This document shows positions 16,448-24,788 of a DNA stretch of 46,391 nucleotides, in pieces; the first letter of the stretch is position 1; every line of letters begins with the position of its first letter. Position numbers and translations under genes: made by a program. The stretch lies in the NCBI GenBank assembly GCA_003246205.1, contig QKBC01000007.1:1-46391 (forward strand), in the 5' to 3' direction. The DNA is from Flavobacterium haoranii. Its GTDB lineage: Bacteria > Bacteroidota > Bacteroidia > Flavobacteriales > Flavobacteriaceae. The notes under the pieces were generated by a model. That model made no database searches and had not been told where the DNA came from. It worked only from the letters and a program-made list of their open reading frames with translations.

Positions 16448-18241
16448 TTATCCTTTTTCTTTTCGTTCTAATTCTGCTTGAAATTCTTCCATAACAGGTT
16501 TAACCGTACTTTCCGGTAAATCGGAGATTTTAATATACATTAAGCCATCTACAGAGTTGTTAAATAATGGGTCTACATTAAAAGCAACAACACGGGCATT
16601 TTGTTTGATGTATTTTTTGATCAATACCGGTAAACGCAAATTACCCGGTTCAACTTCATCAATAATTTTATCAAATTTATTTAGATCCGATTCTGTTTCA
16701 TTGAAAACAAAATCTTTATCGGCATCTTTAAGTTTTACTTTGTATTCTTTTTTGGGTCTTACATATTGTGCGATATAAGGATCGTAATAATGCGATTTCA
16801 TAAACTCAATCATTAACGATTTGGAGAAATCAGAAAACTGATTGCTGATACTAACGCCGCCGATTAAATATTTGTGTTCCGGGAATCGTAGAGTAGTGTG
16901 AACAATTCCTTTCCAAAGTAAAAATAAAGGCATTGGTTTTTGCTGGTATTCTTTACAAATAAAAGCACGTCCCATTTCGATAGATTTACTCATCATATCA
17001 TACAATTCCGGCTCAAAACGGAACAATTCATGAAGATAGAAACCGTCTATTCCGTATTTAGGGTAAATATCAGTTCCTAATCCCATACGGTAGGCTCCGG
17101 CAATTTGTTGCGTTTCATCATCCCACAAAAACATGTGGTGGTAGTATTTATCGTATTGATCCAAGTCTATAGATTCATTGGTGCCTTCGCCGACTTCTCT
17201 GAAAGTGATTTCGCGTAAGCGGCCGATTTCATGTAGTATATTCGGAATCTTATCGGCAGTAATTAAAAATACTTCGTAATTTTTACTTTGCAGTAAACGA
17301 TAATCACCGTTTTTTAAGAAGGCTATTTCTTCTAAAATTTGCTCTTGGTTAGCAGGCTTAGCAATTTGTTTAGGCGCTTTTTGAATTTTTAATGAAGGCG
17401 TATTGATTAATTTTTGATCGTTTTCAAAAACATTAGAAAGCATGTATGTTTTTCGTCTTAAAAAATCAACATAATCATCAATAGATTCATGCTCGTTTTG
17501 TTCGGCAACCGTTATGGGTTTTCCGATACGAACTTTTATGATTCTGTTTTTTTGTGTTAATAATTCACTGGGGAGCTTAGCAGTTCTAAGTGTGTCATTC
17601 AAATTTGCTAAAAAGTAAAAAAGTTTACTGTTTTTGGCATGAAAATAGATTGGAACCACCGGAACATTAGCTTTTTTGATAATTTTGATAGCACTTTCTT
17701 CCCAAGGTTTATCAACTACCAGTTTACCGTCTTTATAGGTCGAAACTTCACCTGCAGGAAACATTCCTAAAGGTTTTCCTTCCGATAAATGACGTAAAGT
17801 TTCTTTAATGCCTGCAACACTCGATTTAGCATCCTTATGGCTTTCAAAAGGATTTACCGGCATTATATAAGGCTTCATAGGTTCAATTCTATGCAATAGA
17901 AAATTAGCAATGATTTTAAAATCAGGCTCTTTTTCTAACATTAGTTTTAAAAGTAAGATCCCGTCAATTCCCCCTAACGGGTGATTTGAAATGGTTATAT
18001 AAGCTCCGTCTTTCGGTAAGCGTTTAAAGTCTTCTTCCGGAATTTCAAATTTAATCTGAAACTCATTTAAAATAGCATTTAAAAATTCAAGGTCTTTCAG
18101 ATGCTTATTTCGGTCATAGATTTTATTGAGAGTAGAAATTTTAAGGACTTTCATCAGTAACCATCCTGAAAATGTACCTAAAAAACCATATTTATCAGCA
18201 TTAATCGCTTTGGCTACTTCTTTGGCTGTAACTAATCCCAT
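16448..18241 (-). CDS. Two-domain acyltransferase (PlsC-like plus GNAT/hemolysin-like), OlsF-like
   Basis: The protein has 597 residues. The N-terminal half (about 70-290) is a lysophospholipid-acyltransferase domain with NHPLGGIDG (His87, Asp93) and a later FPAGEVS motif. The C-terminal half (about 320-560) resembles the GNAT-type OlsB/hemolysin acyltransferases (LREITFREVGEG, then AGAYRMGLG). The same order is described for OlsF, a bifunctional enzyme known from Serratia and Flavobacterium that makes ornithine lipids by N- and then O-acylation. By that comparison this gene should make ornithine or related aminolipids at the inner membrane. The His-Asp spacing is HX5D rather than the usual HX4D of glycerolipid acyltransferases. 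A -7-like element, TATCTTTG on the minus strand, is at 18272-18265. Confidence 0.72.
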   Translation of the reverse strand: MGLVTAKEVAKAINADKYGFLGTFSGWLLMKVLKISTLNKIYDRNKHLKDLEFLNAILNEFQIKFEIPEEDFKRLPKDGAYITISNHPLGGIDGILLLKLMLEKEPDFKIIANFLLHRIEPMKPYIMPVNPFESHKDAKSSVAGIKETLRHLSEGKPLGMFPAGEVSTYKDGKLVVDKPWEESAIKIIKKANVPVVPIYFHAKNSKLFYFLANLNDTLRTAKLPSELLTQKNRIIKVRIGKPITVAEQNEHESIDDYVDFLRRKTYMLSNVFENDQKLINTPSLKIQKAPKQIAKPANQEQILEEIAFLKNGDYRLLQSKNYEVFLITADKIPNILHEIGRLREITFREVGEGTNESIDLDQYDKYYHHMFLWDDETQQIAGAYRMGLGTDIYPKYGIDGFYLHELFRFEPELYDMMSKSIEMGRAFICKEYQQKPMPLFLLWKGIVHTTLRFPEHKYLIGGVSISNQFSDFSKSLMIEFMKSHYYDPYIAQYVRPKKEYKVKLKDADKDFVFNETESDLNKFDKIIDEVEPGNLRLPVLIKKYIKQNARVVAFNVDPLFNNSVDGLMYIKISDLPESTVKPVMEEFQAELERKEKG

Positions 18242-18264
18242 TTAATTGTTGTTTGAACGAAAAA

Positions 18265-18272
18265 CAAAGATA
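18265..18272 (-). promoter_or_regulatory. -7-like element of the OlsF-like gene
   Basis: On the minus strand TATCTTTG matches TAnnTTTG, 23 bp before the start codon. No clear TTG lies at the usual distance upstream. Confidence 0.5.
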
Positions 18273-18359
18273 GCAATTCTCCTTAATATTTTAAGTTTTT
18301 GGCAGGAAGAGCCTAAAATATATTTTAGTTTTTAAGTTATATTGTTGATTTTTAAGTAA

Positions 18360-18391
18360 TTGTATTTTGATGTAAAAATGTTATAATTTTG
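18360..18391 (+). promoter_or_regulatory. Promoter-like sequence before the exonuclease III gene
   Basis: TTG (18360-18362), 21 bp, TAATTTTG (18384-18391). This would leave a leader of about 80 nt before ATG 18476. Confidence 0.45.
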
Positions 18392-18475
18392 CTTTAGAAT
18401 TAGATTTAAAAATGTCCTCTAAAATTTTCATTAAGTCTGATTTTTTATGTAGGTTTGAACGAAAACTCGAGAAAA

Positions 18476-19237
18476 ATGAAGATTATTTCCTATAATGTTA
18501 ACGGGATAAGAGCAGCCATAAATAAAGGTTTTTTAGAATGGTTGCAACAAGCGAGTCCGGATGTGATTTGTTTGCAGGAAATAAAGGCTACTGAAGATCA
18601 GATTCCTAAATTTGAAATTGAAATTGCCGGTTATCCTTATCAATATTATTTTCCGGCCAAAAAGAAAGGTTACAGTGGTGTTGCTATTTTGAGTAAAATA
18701 GAACCCGATAATGTGGTTTATGGAACCGGAATTGATTATATGGATGATGAAGGTAGAAATTTAAGAGCCGATTTCGGAGATATTTCTGTGATGAGCTTGT
18801 ATTTGCCTTCCGGAACAAATATAGATCGTTTAGATCATAAGTTCCAGTATATGGACGATTTTCAGATCTACATTGATAAATTAAAGAAAGAAATCCCTAA
18901 TCTGGTAATTTGCGGAGATTATAATATTTGTCACGAAGCAATAGATATCCATGATCCGGTGCGAAACGCTAAAGTTTCCGGTTTTTTGCCGGAAGAAAGA
19001 GCCTGGCTGGATGCTTTTATGAAAAGTGGATTTATTGATACTTTTCGCTTTTTTAATAAAGAACCTCATAATTATAGCTGGTGGAGTTATCGGGCAAAAG
19101 CCAGAATTAATAATAAAGGGTGGAGAATCGATTATTGCTTGGCCGCTAATTCGTTAAAAGATAAATTAAAAAGAGCATTAATTCTGCCGGAAGCTCATCA
19201 TTCCGATCATTGTCCGGTATTAGTTGAAATTGAATAA
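18476..19237 (+). CDS. xth: Exodeoxyribonuclease III
   Basis: This is an AP endonuclease and 3'-5' exonuclease of base-excision repair. It has 253 residues from ATG 18476 (MKIISYNVNGIR). An upstream TTG at 18455 would add seven residues but the family begins at this Met. Visible active-site motifs are Asn7, Glu35 in LQEIKA, the GDYNICH aspartate/asparagine, and the C-terminal SDHCPV with the catalytic His. The CDS is followed after 27 bp by an OmpA-family lipoprotein gene on the same strand. Confidence 0.94.
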   Translation: MKIISYNVNGIRAAINKGFLEWLQQASPDVICLQEIKATEDQIPKFEIEIAGYPYQYYFPAKKKGYSGVAILSKIEPDNVVYGTGIDYMDDEGRNLRADFGDISVMSLYLPSGTNIDRLDHKFQYMDDFQIYIDKLKKEIPNLVICGDYNICHEAIDIHDPVRNAKVSGFLPEERAWLDAFMKSGFIDTFRFFNKEPHNYSWWSYRAKARINNKGWRIDYCLAANSLKDKLKRALILPEAHHSDHCPVLVEIE

Positions 19238-19264
19238 AATTATAGAAGTATAAAATTTAGTAAC

Positions 19265-20230
19265 ATGATAAGAAAAATGATCTTAGCAGCAGTAGTTTTA
19301 AGTTTAACTACTTCTTGCGTATCTAAAAAAATCTACCAAGATCTTGAAAGTAAATACGCTAATCTGAAGAAAGAGCGCAATGCTTTAGCGGATGAGAATG
19401 AAGATCTTAAATCAGCCAATAACAAACTGGATCTGGAGAAAACAGCATTACAGTCTGAATTGGATAAAGTAAAAGCAGAGCGCGATAAATTAGCAACAGA
19501 TTATGCGGCGACCAAAAAGAATCTGGATAATTTAAAATCCTCTTACTCGGCATTGGAAAAAAATAGTAATGATGCTTTAGAAAGCAACATGAAGAAAAAC
19601 AGAGAATTGTTAGCCGAACTTGAAGCCAAAGAAAAAGCATTGAATGCAGAGCAGGAGCGTTTGAATAAACTAAAATCGGATTTAGAAGCCTCTTCAAATC
19701 GTTTGGCTGAATTAGAAAAAATGATGGCCGATAAAGAAGCAGCTATGGCGAAATTGAAAGAATCGTTGTCAAAAGCATTGAATGCTTTTGAAGGAAAAGG
19801 TTTAACAGTTGAGCATAGAAACGGAAAAGTATACGTCTCAATGGAAAATAAATTGTTGTTTGAATCAGGAAGCTGGACAGTAGGTACCGAAGGTAGAAAA
19901 GCAGTAAAAGCATTAGGAGACGTTTTGGCACAAAATCCTGATATTTCAGTTTTAATCGAAGGGCATACTGACAATGATAAGATTGTCGGAACTATTGGTG
20001 GAGGAGTTCAAAACAACTGGGATTTGTCAACTAAAAGAGCTACTGCAATAGTGAATATTCTTTCTGAAAACAAAGGGATAGACAAAAAGAACCTTACTGC
20101 AGCAGGTAGAGGAGAGTATGCTCCTTTAGCTTCTAATGAAACAGCAGAGGGGAAAGCTAAAAACAGACGTATTGAAATTATTTTGACACCGAAGTTAGAT
20201 GAAATATCTAAATTGATGAACGAAATCTAA
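19265..20230 (+). CDS. OmpA-family outer-membrane lipoprotein with coiled coil
   Basis: This 321-residue protein starts with a lipoprotein signal ending in LTTSC; Cys18 is the predicted lipidated residue. Residues about 25-185 are a long heptad-like, Lys/Glu/Leu-rich coiled coil. Residues about 215-315 form an OmpA/MotB peptidoglycan-binding domain with IEGHTDND, STKRA and the C-terminal GRGEYAPLASN...KNRRIEI pattern. It probably anchors the outer membrane to peptidoglycan across the periplasm. It may share a transcript with the exonuclease III gene 27 bp upstream. A strong terminator follows. Confidence 0.9.
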   Translation: MIRKMILAAVVLSLTTSCVSKKIYQDLESKYANLKKERNALADENEDLKSANNKLDLEKTALQSELDKVKAERDKLATDYAATKKNLDNLKSSYSALEKNSNDALESNMKKNRELLAELEAKEKALNAEQERLNKLKSDLEASSNRLAELEKMMADKEAAMAKLKESLSKALNAFEGKGLTVEHRNGKVYVSMENKLLFESGSWTVGTEGRKAVKALGDVLAQNPDISVLIEGHTDNDKIVGTIGGGVQNNWDLSTKRATAIVNILSENKGIDKKNLTAAGRGEYAPLASNETAEGKAKNRRIEIILTPKLDEISKLMNEI

Positions 20231-20249
20231 GATTTCTTAAGTCTTCGTT

Positions 20250-20284
20250 AAAAAGGTCTAAACTATATCAGTTTAGACCTTTTT
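20250..20284 (+). terminator. Terminator after the OmpA-family lipoprotein gene
   Basis: A 14-bp stem (20250-20263 with 20271-20284, core GGTCTAAAC/GTTTAGACC) has a 7-nt loop and ends in T. It overlaps a TTG at 20284 that would otherwise look like a start for the next frame. Confidence 0.9.
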
Positions 20285-20300
20285 TGTTTTTGAAAGTTCG

Positions 20301-20308
20301 TAAATTTG
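20301..20308 (+). promoter_or_regulatory. -7-like element before the aldo-keto reductase gene
   Basis: TAAATTTG matches TAnnTTTG and lies 23 bp before ATG 20332. The closest TTTG (20283-20286) is only 14 bp upstream of it. Confidence 0.45.
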
Positions 20309-20331
20309 GGCAAACCTTAATAAAAATTGAA

Positions 20332-21366
20332 ATGAAATACACAACTTTACCAAGAACAGATATCAAAGTAAGTACAGTTTGTATGGGAACAATGACATTT
20401 GGTGAACAAAATACAGAACAGGAAGCTCACGATCAACTAAGTTATGTTACCGATAAAGGAGTAAACTTTATTGATACAGCTGAGATGTATCCTATTGCAG
20501 CCAGAAAAGAAACGTTGGGAAGTACAGAACGTTATATTGGTTCTTGGTTAAAAAAAACAGGGAAAAGAGACCAATTGGTTATTGCTACTAAAATAGCAGG
20601 ACCTAACAGAGGAATGGAATATATTCGCCAGCCATTGTCGTTTTCTAAGAAAAGTATTCATGAGGCGGTTGAGAACAGCCTTAAAAATTTACAAACAGAT
20701 TATATTGACCTTTACCAAATGCATTGGCCGGAACGGATAATGAATATGTTCGGTAAACGAGGAGTTTCTGAGATAGATCATCAGTGGGAAGATAGTATTT
20801 TAGATGTGTTGACTACTTTTGATGGTTTGATTAAAGAAGGAAAGATTCGCCATATAGGAGTTTCTAACGAAAATCCTTGGGGTGTAATGCGTTATTTGAT
20901 GGAAAGTGAAAAACATGGATTGCCTAGAATCGCTACCATTCAAAATCCATATTCACTATTAAACCGTTTGTTTGAAGTGGGGCTTTCAGAAATTGCTATG
21001 AGAGAAGAAGTAGGTTTGTTGGCTTATTCACCACTTGGTTTCGGATTTTTATCCGGAAAACATTTAAACGGAGTAGACCCGAAATCGAGAATCGGCTTGT
21101 TTCCGCAATTTACACGTTATACAAGTGATAATTGCTATAAAGCGACAGCAAAGTATCAGGAAATAGCGCAAAAACATGATTTGTCTTTGGCGCAAATGGC
21201 TATTGCTTTTGTCAAAGAGCAGCCGTTTGTGATGTCAACTATTATCGGAGCAACAAATATGGAACAGTTAAAGGAAAATGTGGAAGCCTTTGATATTGTG
21301 TTAGCCGAAGATGTTATAGCTGAAATTAATGCAGTACAAGATTTAATTCCGAATCCTGCACCTTAA
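20332..21366 (+). CDS. Aldo-keto reductase, Tas-like
   Basis: This NADPH-dependent reductase of the AKR family has 344 residues and is close in motifs and length to E. coli Tas. The catalytic tetrad is visible: Asp48 and Tyr53 (FIDTAEMY), Lys87 (IATKIAG) and His131 (YQMHW). Further conserved segments are HIGVSNE, QNPYSLLNR, LLAYSPLGFG and IIGATNMEQL. I place the start at ATG 20332 (MKYTTLP) because upstream codons run through the preceding terminator and the family begins here. The physiological substrate is not evident. Confidence 0.92.
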   Translation: MKYTTLPRTDIKVSTVCMGTMTFGEQNTEQEAHDQLSYVTDKGVNFIDTAEMYPIAARKETLGSTERYIGSWLKKTGKRDQLVIATKIAGPNRGMEYIRQPLSFSKKSIHEAVENSLKNLQTDYIDLYQMHWPERIMNMFGKRGVSEIDHQWEDSILDVLTTFDGLIKEGKIRHIGVSNENPWGVMRYLMESEKHGLPRIATIQNPYSLLNRLFEVGLSEIAMREEVGLLAYSPLGFGFLSGKHLNGVDPKSRIGLFPQFTRYTSDNCYKATAKYQEIAQKHDLSLAQMAIAFVKEQPFVMSTIIGATNMEQLKENVEAFDIVLAEDVIAEINAVQDLIPNPAP

Positions 21367-21389
21367 TTTATATTAGAAAAACTAAAGAG

Positions 21390-21430
21390 AAGAGGAAAGT
21401 TACCGGTAAAAGTGATTTTCCTCTTTTTTA
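21390..21430 (+). terminator. Terminator after the aldo-keto reductase gene
   Basis: A 9-bp stem (AAGAGGAAA 21390-21398, TTTCCTCTT 21417-21425) has an 18-nt loop and a T tail. The tail overlaps the stop codon of the convergent GT51 gene. Confidence 0.65.
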
Positions 21431-23422
21431 TTGTGAAATGTCTAAAATTGGGTAGTCCATGTGAATGCTGTCACTAACTATACTGTCCTGAATAGCAACT
21501 TTTAAATATTTTTTGGCCGGACCTTTTATTGAAAAAGGAGTTCTGTCCAATGTGTCATTTGGTGTAATTAAACCTCTTTTCAGCATTACATCTTCTATAA
21601 ATTTATTTCTATCTGAAACCTGTTTCTTAAGATTGCCGGAGGTGTCAAACTGCCAAGTGAATTTTTTAGGTTTGGGAACTATTGAAGCTAAATATAAAGA
21701 TTCTTCTAAAGTCAAGTCTTTGGCTGTTTTGTCGAAATAAAATTGGGAAGCTTCCTGAATGCCATATACGTTTGGCCCCCATTCAATGATGTTGAAATAA
21801 ATTTCCAACATTCGTTCTTTTCGGATTCCGGTGTTATTTTCTAAGAGATAAACTAAAATAATTTCTTCCAGTTTTCGCGTGATGGTTTTTTCTTTAGTTA
21901 AGAAAATATTTTTTACCAATTGCATACTGATCGTACTGGCGCCTCTTGAAAATTGTTTAGTCTGGATGTTTTTTAGAATAGATTGTTTGAAGGCATCGGG
22001 CTCAAAACCTTTATGATAAAAGAAAAAAGGATCTTCCGAAGTAAGGACACTTTTTTGTAAATAGGGAGAAATTTCGCTAAGCGGAATAAAGTTAGGGTTA
22101 CTATTGCTAATGAATATTATTTGTTGCGGTATACCATTTTCGATAGGTTGATACGTAAAATCACCATTTAATTTTAGCAAATTAGCATTGCCGAAATGAT
22201 TGACTTTTAGTTTGTCATTAGTTAATGAACTTTCAAATAAAATTGCATCCGGTGTTGAGGTTGAGTACCCGAAATGAACATGATAATCAAAATTGCCTTC
22301 CATTTGCAGGCCTTCAATTTGTGAAAATAATCCTTTCGGAAGGGAATTGATGAAATCTTGCGCTTGTATTTTAGGAATAGTAATAGAAGCCGCAATTGTG
22401 GTATCCTGTTCTTTTTGAATTTTTAAATAGGGATTAATTTTTATTTTTTCAACTTCAATTACTGAACTGCTGTCAAGTATAACGGAACGGTTTTCAATAA
22501 TGGTATGGTATGTAATTGAAGAATTTGAAATCGTAACATCTTTAGGAGCAATTTTTTTATGATTAACCAATAAGTTTTGTACGGAAGTTTTTCCTTCAAC
22601 ATGAAACGTACTGCGGAGTAATTCCATTTTGTAAATTTCAAAAGTTGCTTTTTTGAATTCTGTTTGTAATCCGAATTTTTCTCTGATAAACGGAATACTG
22701 ATGATGGAATCATTTTTAGCAGAAAGTTCAATAGTAGCTTCTCTTTTTCTGGGATTGGCTTTGCCATTTAGAATCCAGTTTTGTTGGGAGTTCTCCGTTT
22801 TAATGATTGTTTCGAAATGAAATTTCTGATTCATAAATTGAATTTTCGGAATAGCAGCCCACACATAATTTTGATTTTCCTGCACTTTTAAATTCAAATT
22901 GTGAACTTTCATGTTCTCAGGAATAAAATTGAGAAGAGAAGAAGTGATTCGTTCTGTTAAATGAGCGTAATTGATTTTTTCTTTTGTTGTTTCGGAGTCC
23001 TCTTCTCTTTTTTTGAGAAAAGCTTCATAATTGCTTCCTTTTTTGTTTTTTATTAGTGCTATGGAAGTGTTTTCAAGTTCAAGAGAATGAATTTGTATAG
23101 AGCCTTTTAAAAGCGGTAGAAAATTGACTTTTACTTTTAAAGATTTTGTAGTGAAGAGCGTATCTTTTTGAACAGGAACTAATGAAATATCTTGGAACTC
23201 AATTTCTGTAAAACCTGAAAAGTGAGCCTCTTTTATGGTTAGGTCGCAGTCATAATCTCTTTTGAGTTTTAGTTCTGCTTTTTGAATAGCTTGCTCTAAA
23301 AAGGTATTTCGAAATGAAAGGATAAAAAGGAATAAACTTAGTAGCACTGCAAAAGTGATAAGGATTGATTTTTTACGGTTTAAAAAAATCAACTTTCTAT
23401 ACCATTTCATTTTAAATTTCAT
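21428..23422 (-). CDS. Peptidoglycan glycosyltransferase (GT51) with AsmA-like N-terminal region
   Basis: The 664-residue protein has a basic N-terminus and one membrane helix (about 18-38). A long beta-rich periplasmic region (about 60-455) follows, resembling AsmA/DUF748 proteins (IKEAHFSGFTEIEFQDISL, SLKVKVNFLPLLKGSIQIHSL). The C-terminal GT51 transglycosylase domain has Glu463 in EDPFFFYHKGF, GASTISMQLVKN (494-505), RKLEEIILVYLLE and EIYFNIIEWG. The last three correspond to the conserved GT51 motifs. There is no transpeptidase domain, so it should polymerise glycan strands without cross-linking. It lies 19 bp downstream of murF on the same strand. The AsmA-like assignment rests on sequence style and is less sure than the GT51 domain. 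Confidence 0.82.
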   Translation of the reverse strand: MKFKMKWYRKLIFLNRKKSILITFAVLLSLFLFILSFRNTFLEQAIQKAELKLKRDYDCDLTIKEAHFSGFTEIEFQDISLVPVQKDTLFTTKSLKVKVNFLPLLKGSIQIHSLELENTSIALIKNKKGSNYEAFLKKREEDSETTKEKINYAHLTERITSSLLNFIPENMKVHNLNLKVQENQNYVWAAIPKIQFMNQKFHFETIIKTENSQQNWILNGKANPRKREATIELSAKNDSIISIPFIREKFGLQTEFKKATFEIYKMELLRSTFHVEGKTSVQNLLVNHKKIAPKDVTISNSSITYHTIIENRSVILDSSSVIEVEKIKINPYLKIQKEQDTTIAASITIPKIQAQDFINSLPKGLFSQIEGLQMEGNFDYHVHFGYSTSTPDAILFESSLTNDKLKVNHFGNANLLKLNGDFTYQPIENGIPQQIIFISNSNPNFIPLSEISPYLQKSVLTSEDPFFFYHKGFEPDAFKQSILKNIQTKQFSRGASTISMQLVKNIFLTKEKTITRKLEEIILVYLLENNTGIRKERMLEIYFNIIEWGPNVYGIQEASQFYFDKTAKDLTLEESLYLASIVPKPKKFTWQFDTSGNLKKQVSDRNKFIEDVMLKRGLITPNDTLDRTPFSIKGPAKKYLKVAIQDSIVSDSIHMDYPILDISQ

Positions 23423-23441
23423 GTTGTGGGGCAGATTTAGG

Positions 23442-24725
23442 CTAAATAAAATCTAAAACTCGTTCCAGTTTCATTCCTCTGGAACCTTTTATTAAAATAA
23501 GTTGGTTTGTAAAAGAATGTTTCTGTAAGTATTGTGACAACTCGTCAAAATCTTTGAAAAAATAAAGGTGTTCTGAATCTGTTTTATGGTTAAAGAACTC
23601 TTTGCCTACAAAGAAAAAATAAATGTTTTGTTGTTCTTTACAAAGGGCAATAATTTTTTGATGTTCTTCAAAACTTTCGGTTCCTAATTCGAACATATCT
23701 CCTAAAATAGTGGTCTTGTGATTTTCTTCTAGTTGAAAGAAATTAGTTAAAGCAGCATGCATGCTGCTAGGATTAGCATTGTAGGCATCTAAAATGATTT
23801 TGTTGCTTTCTTTTTCGATAATTTGAGAGCGATTATTATTAGGAATGTAAGTTTCAATGGCTTCTTTTATTTCAGAAGTTGAAATGTTGAAATACGTTCC
23901 TACTGCAATTGCAGCACAAATATTCGTGGCGTTGTATATACCTATCAGGTTAGATTGGATTGTAGTGTTTTCAAAGGTAACTTTAGCGAAGGGATTAGCT
24001 TCTATAGTTCTGAAAAAAATATCTGTATTAGCCGTTTGACTCGAAAAAGTGAAGCTATTGAGTGTTTTACTTTTCTCTTTTTGGATGCTGTCGTCTAAAT
24101 TGATGAAAGCAATTTTTTGATTGGTTTTTAAATAGTCATATAATTCACTTTTTCCTTTGATAACGCCTTCGACTCCGCCAAAACCTTCTAAATGAGCTTT
24201 CCCGAAATTTGTAATATAACCTAAATCCGGTTGGGCAATAGAACAAAGAAATTCAATCTCTTTTTGATGGTTTGCCCCCATTTCAATTATTCCTATTTCA
24301 GTTTCTTTAGTGAAACGAAGTAAGGTTAGAGGAACACCAATATGATTATTTAAATTTCCTATTGTTGCTATGGTTTTAAATTTTTTAGATAATACGGCGT
24401 TGAATAATTCTTTAGTTGTGGTTTTTCCATTGCTTCCGGTAAGCGCCAGAATTTTAGTACCTAAAAAAGTTCGGTGATATTTTGCTAATTCCTGAAGTGT
24501 TTTCAGACTATTTTGAACAAGGATAGTCCTTTCGTCTATATAATAATCTTTATTGTCTATGATAACATAAGAAGCTCCGCTGTTTAAAGCTTCAAGGGCA
24601 AAAGTGTTAGCATCAAAATTTTCTCCTTTTAAAGCGATAAAAAGAGTGTTTTTTTTAATAGAGCGGGTATCAGTACTTACTCCGTTAGTCGTAAGGAATA
24701 TTTGGTGGATTTGTTCTATTTTCAT
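23442..24725 (-). CDS. murF: UDP-N-acetylmuramoyl-tripeptide--D-alanyl-D-alanine ligase MurF
   Basis: MurF adds D-Ala-D-Ala to the UDP-MurNAc-tripeptide with ATP, the last cytosolic step of peptidoglycan precursor synthesis. It has 427 residues. The Mur-ligase P-loop is GSNGKTTTK (Gly97 to Lys105), followed by NLNNHIGVPLTLL and IIEMGANHQKEIEFL, both typical of MurF. The N-terminal TDTRSIKKNTLFIALKGENFD matches the substrate-binding domain. It precedes the GT51 gene by 19 bp, pairing precursor synthesis with glycan polymerisation. A gldJ terminator separates it from gldJ. Confidence 0.94.
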   Translation of the reverse strand: MKIEQIHQIFLTTNGVSTDTRSIKKNTLFIALKGENFDANTFALEALNSGASYVIIDNKDYYIDERTILVQNSLKTLQELAKYHRTFLGTKILALTGSNGKTTTKELFNAVLSKKFKTIATIGNLNNHIGVPLTLLRFTKETEIGIIEMGANHQKEIEFLCSIAQPDLGYITNFGKAHLEGFGGVEGVIKGKSELYDYLKTNQKIAFINLDDSIQKEKSKTLNSFTFSSQTANTDIFFRTIEANPFAKVTFENTTIQSNLIGIYNATNICAAIAVGTYFNISTSEIKEAIETYIPNNNRSQIIEKESNKIILDAYNANPSSMHAALTNFFQLEENHKTTILGDMFELGTESFEEHQKIIALCKEQQNIYFFFVGKEFFNHKTDSEHLYFFKDFDELSQYLQKHSFTNQLILIKGSRGMKLERVLDFI

Positions 24726-24740
24726 GAGGCGAATATAACT

Positions 24741-24770
24741 AAAAAAGCCCTTTCTTTTGAAAGGGCTTTT
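24741..24770 (-). terminator. Terminator after gldJ
   Basis: A 12-bp perfect stem (AAAAGCCCTTTC 24743-24754, GAAAGGGCTTTT 24759-24770) has loop TTTT and, on the minus strand, a T-rich tail. It lies between gldJ and murF. Confidence 0.88.
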
Positions 24771-24788
24771 GTATAAAGTATGCGAAAA

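Noticed and set aside
18412..18495. Short upstream open frame (27 codons) overlapping the start of the exonuclease III gene
   Set aside because: It has no recognisable features and is easily expected by chance in an AT-rich leader; no support for translation.
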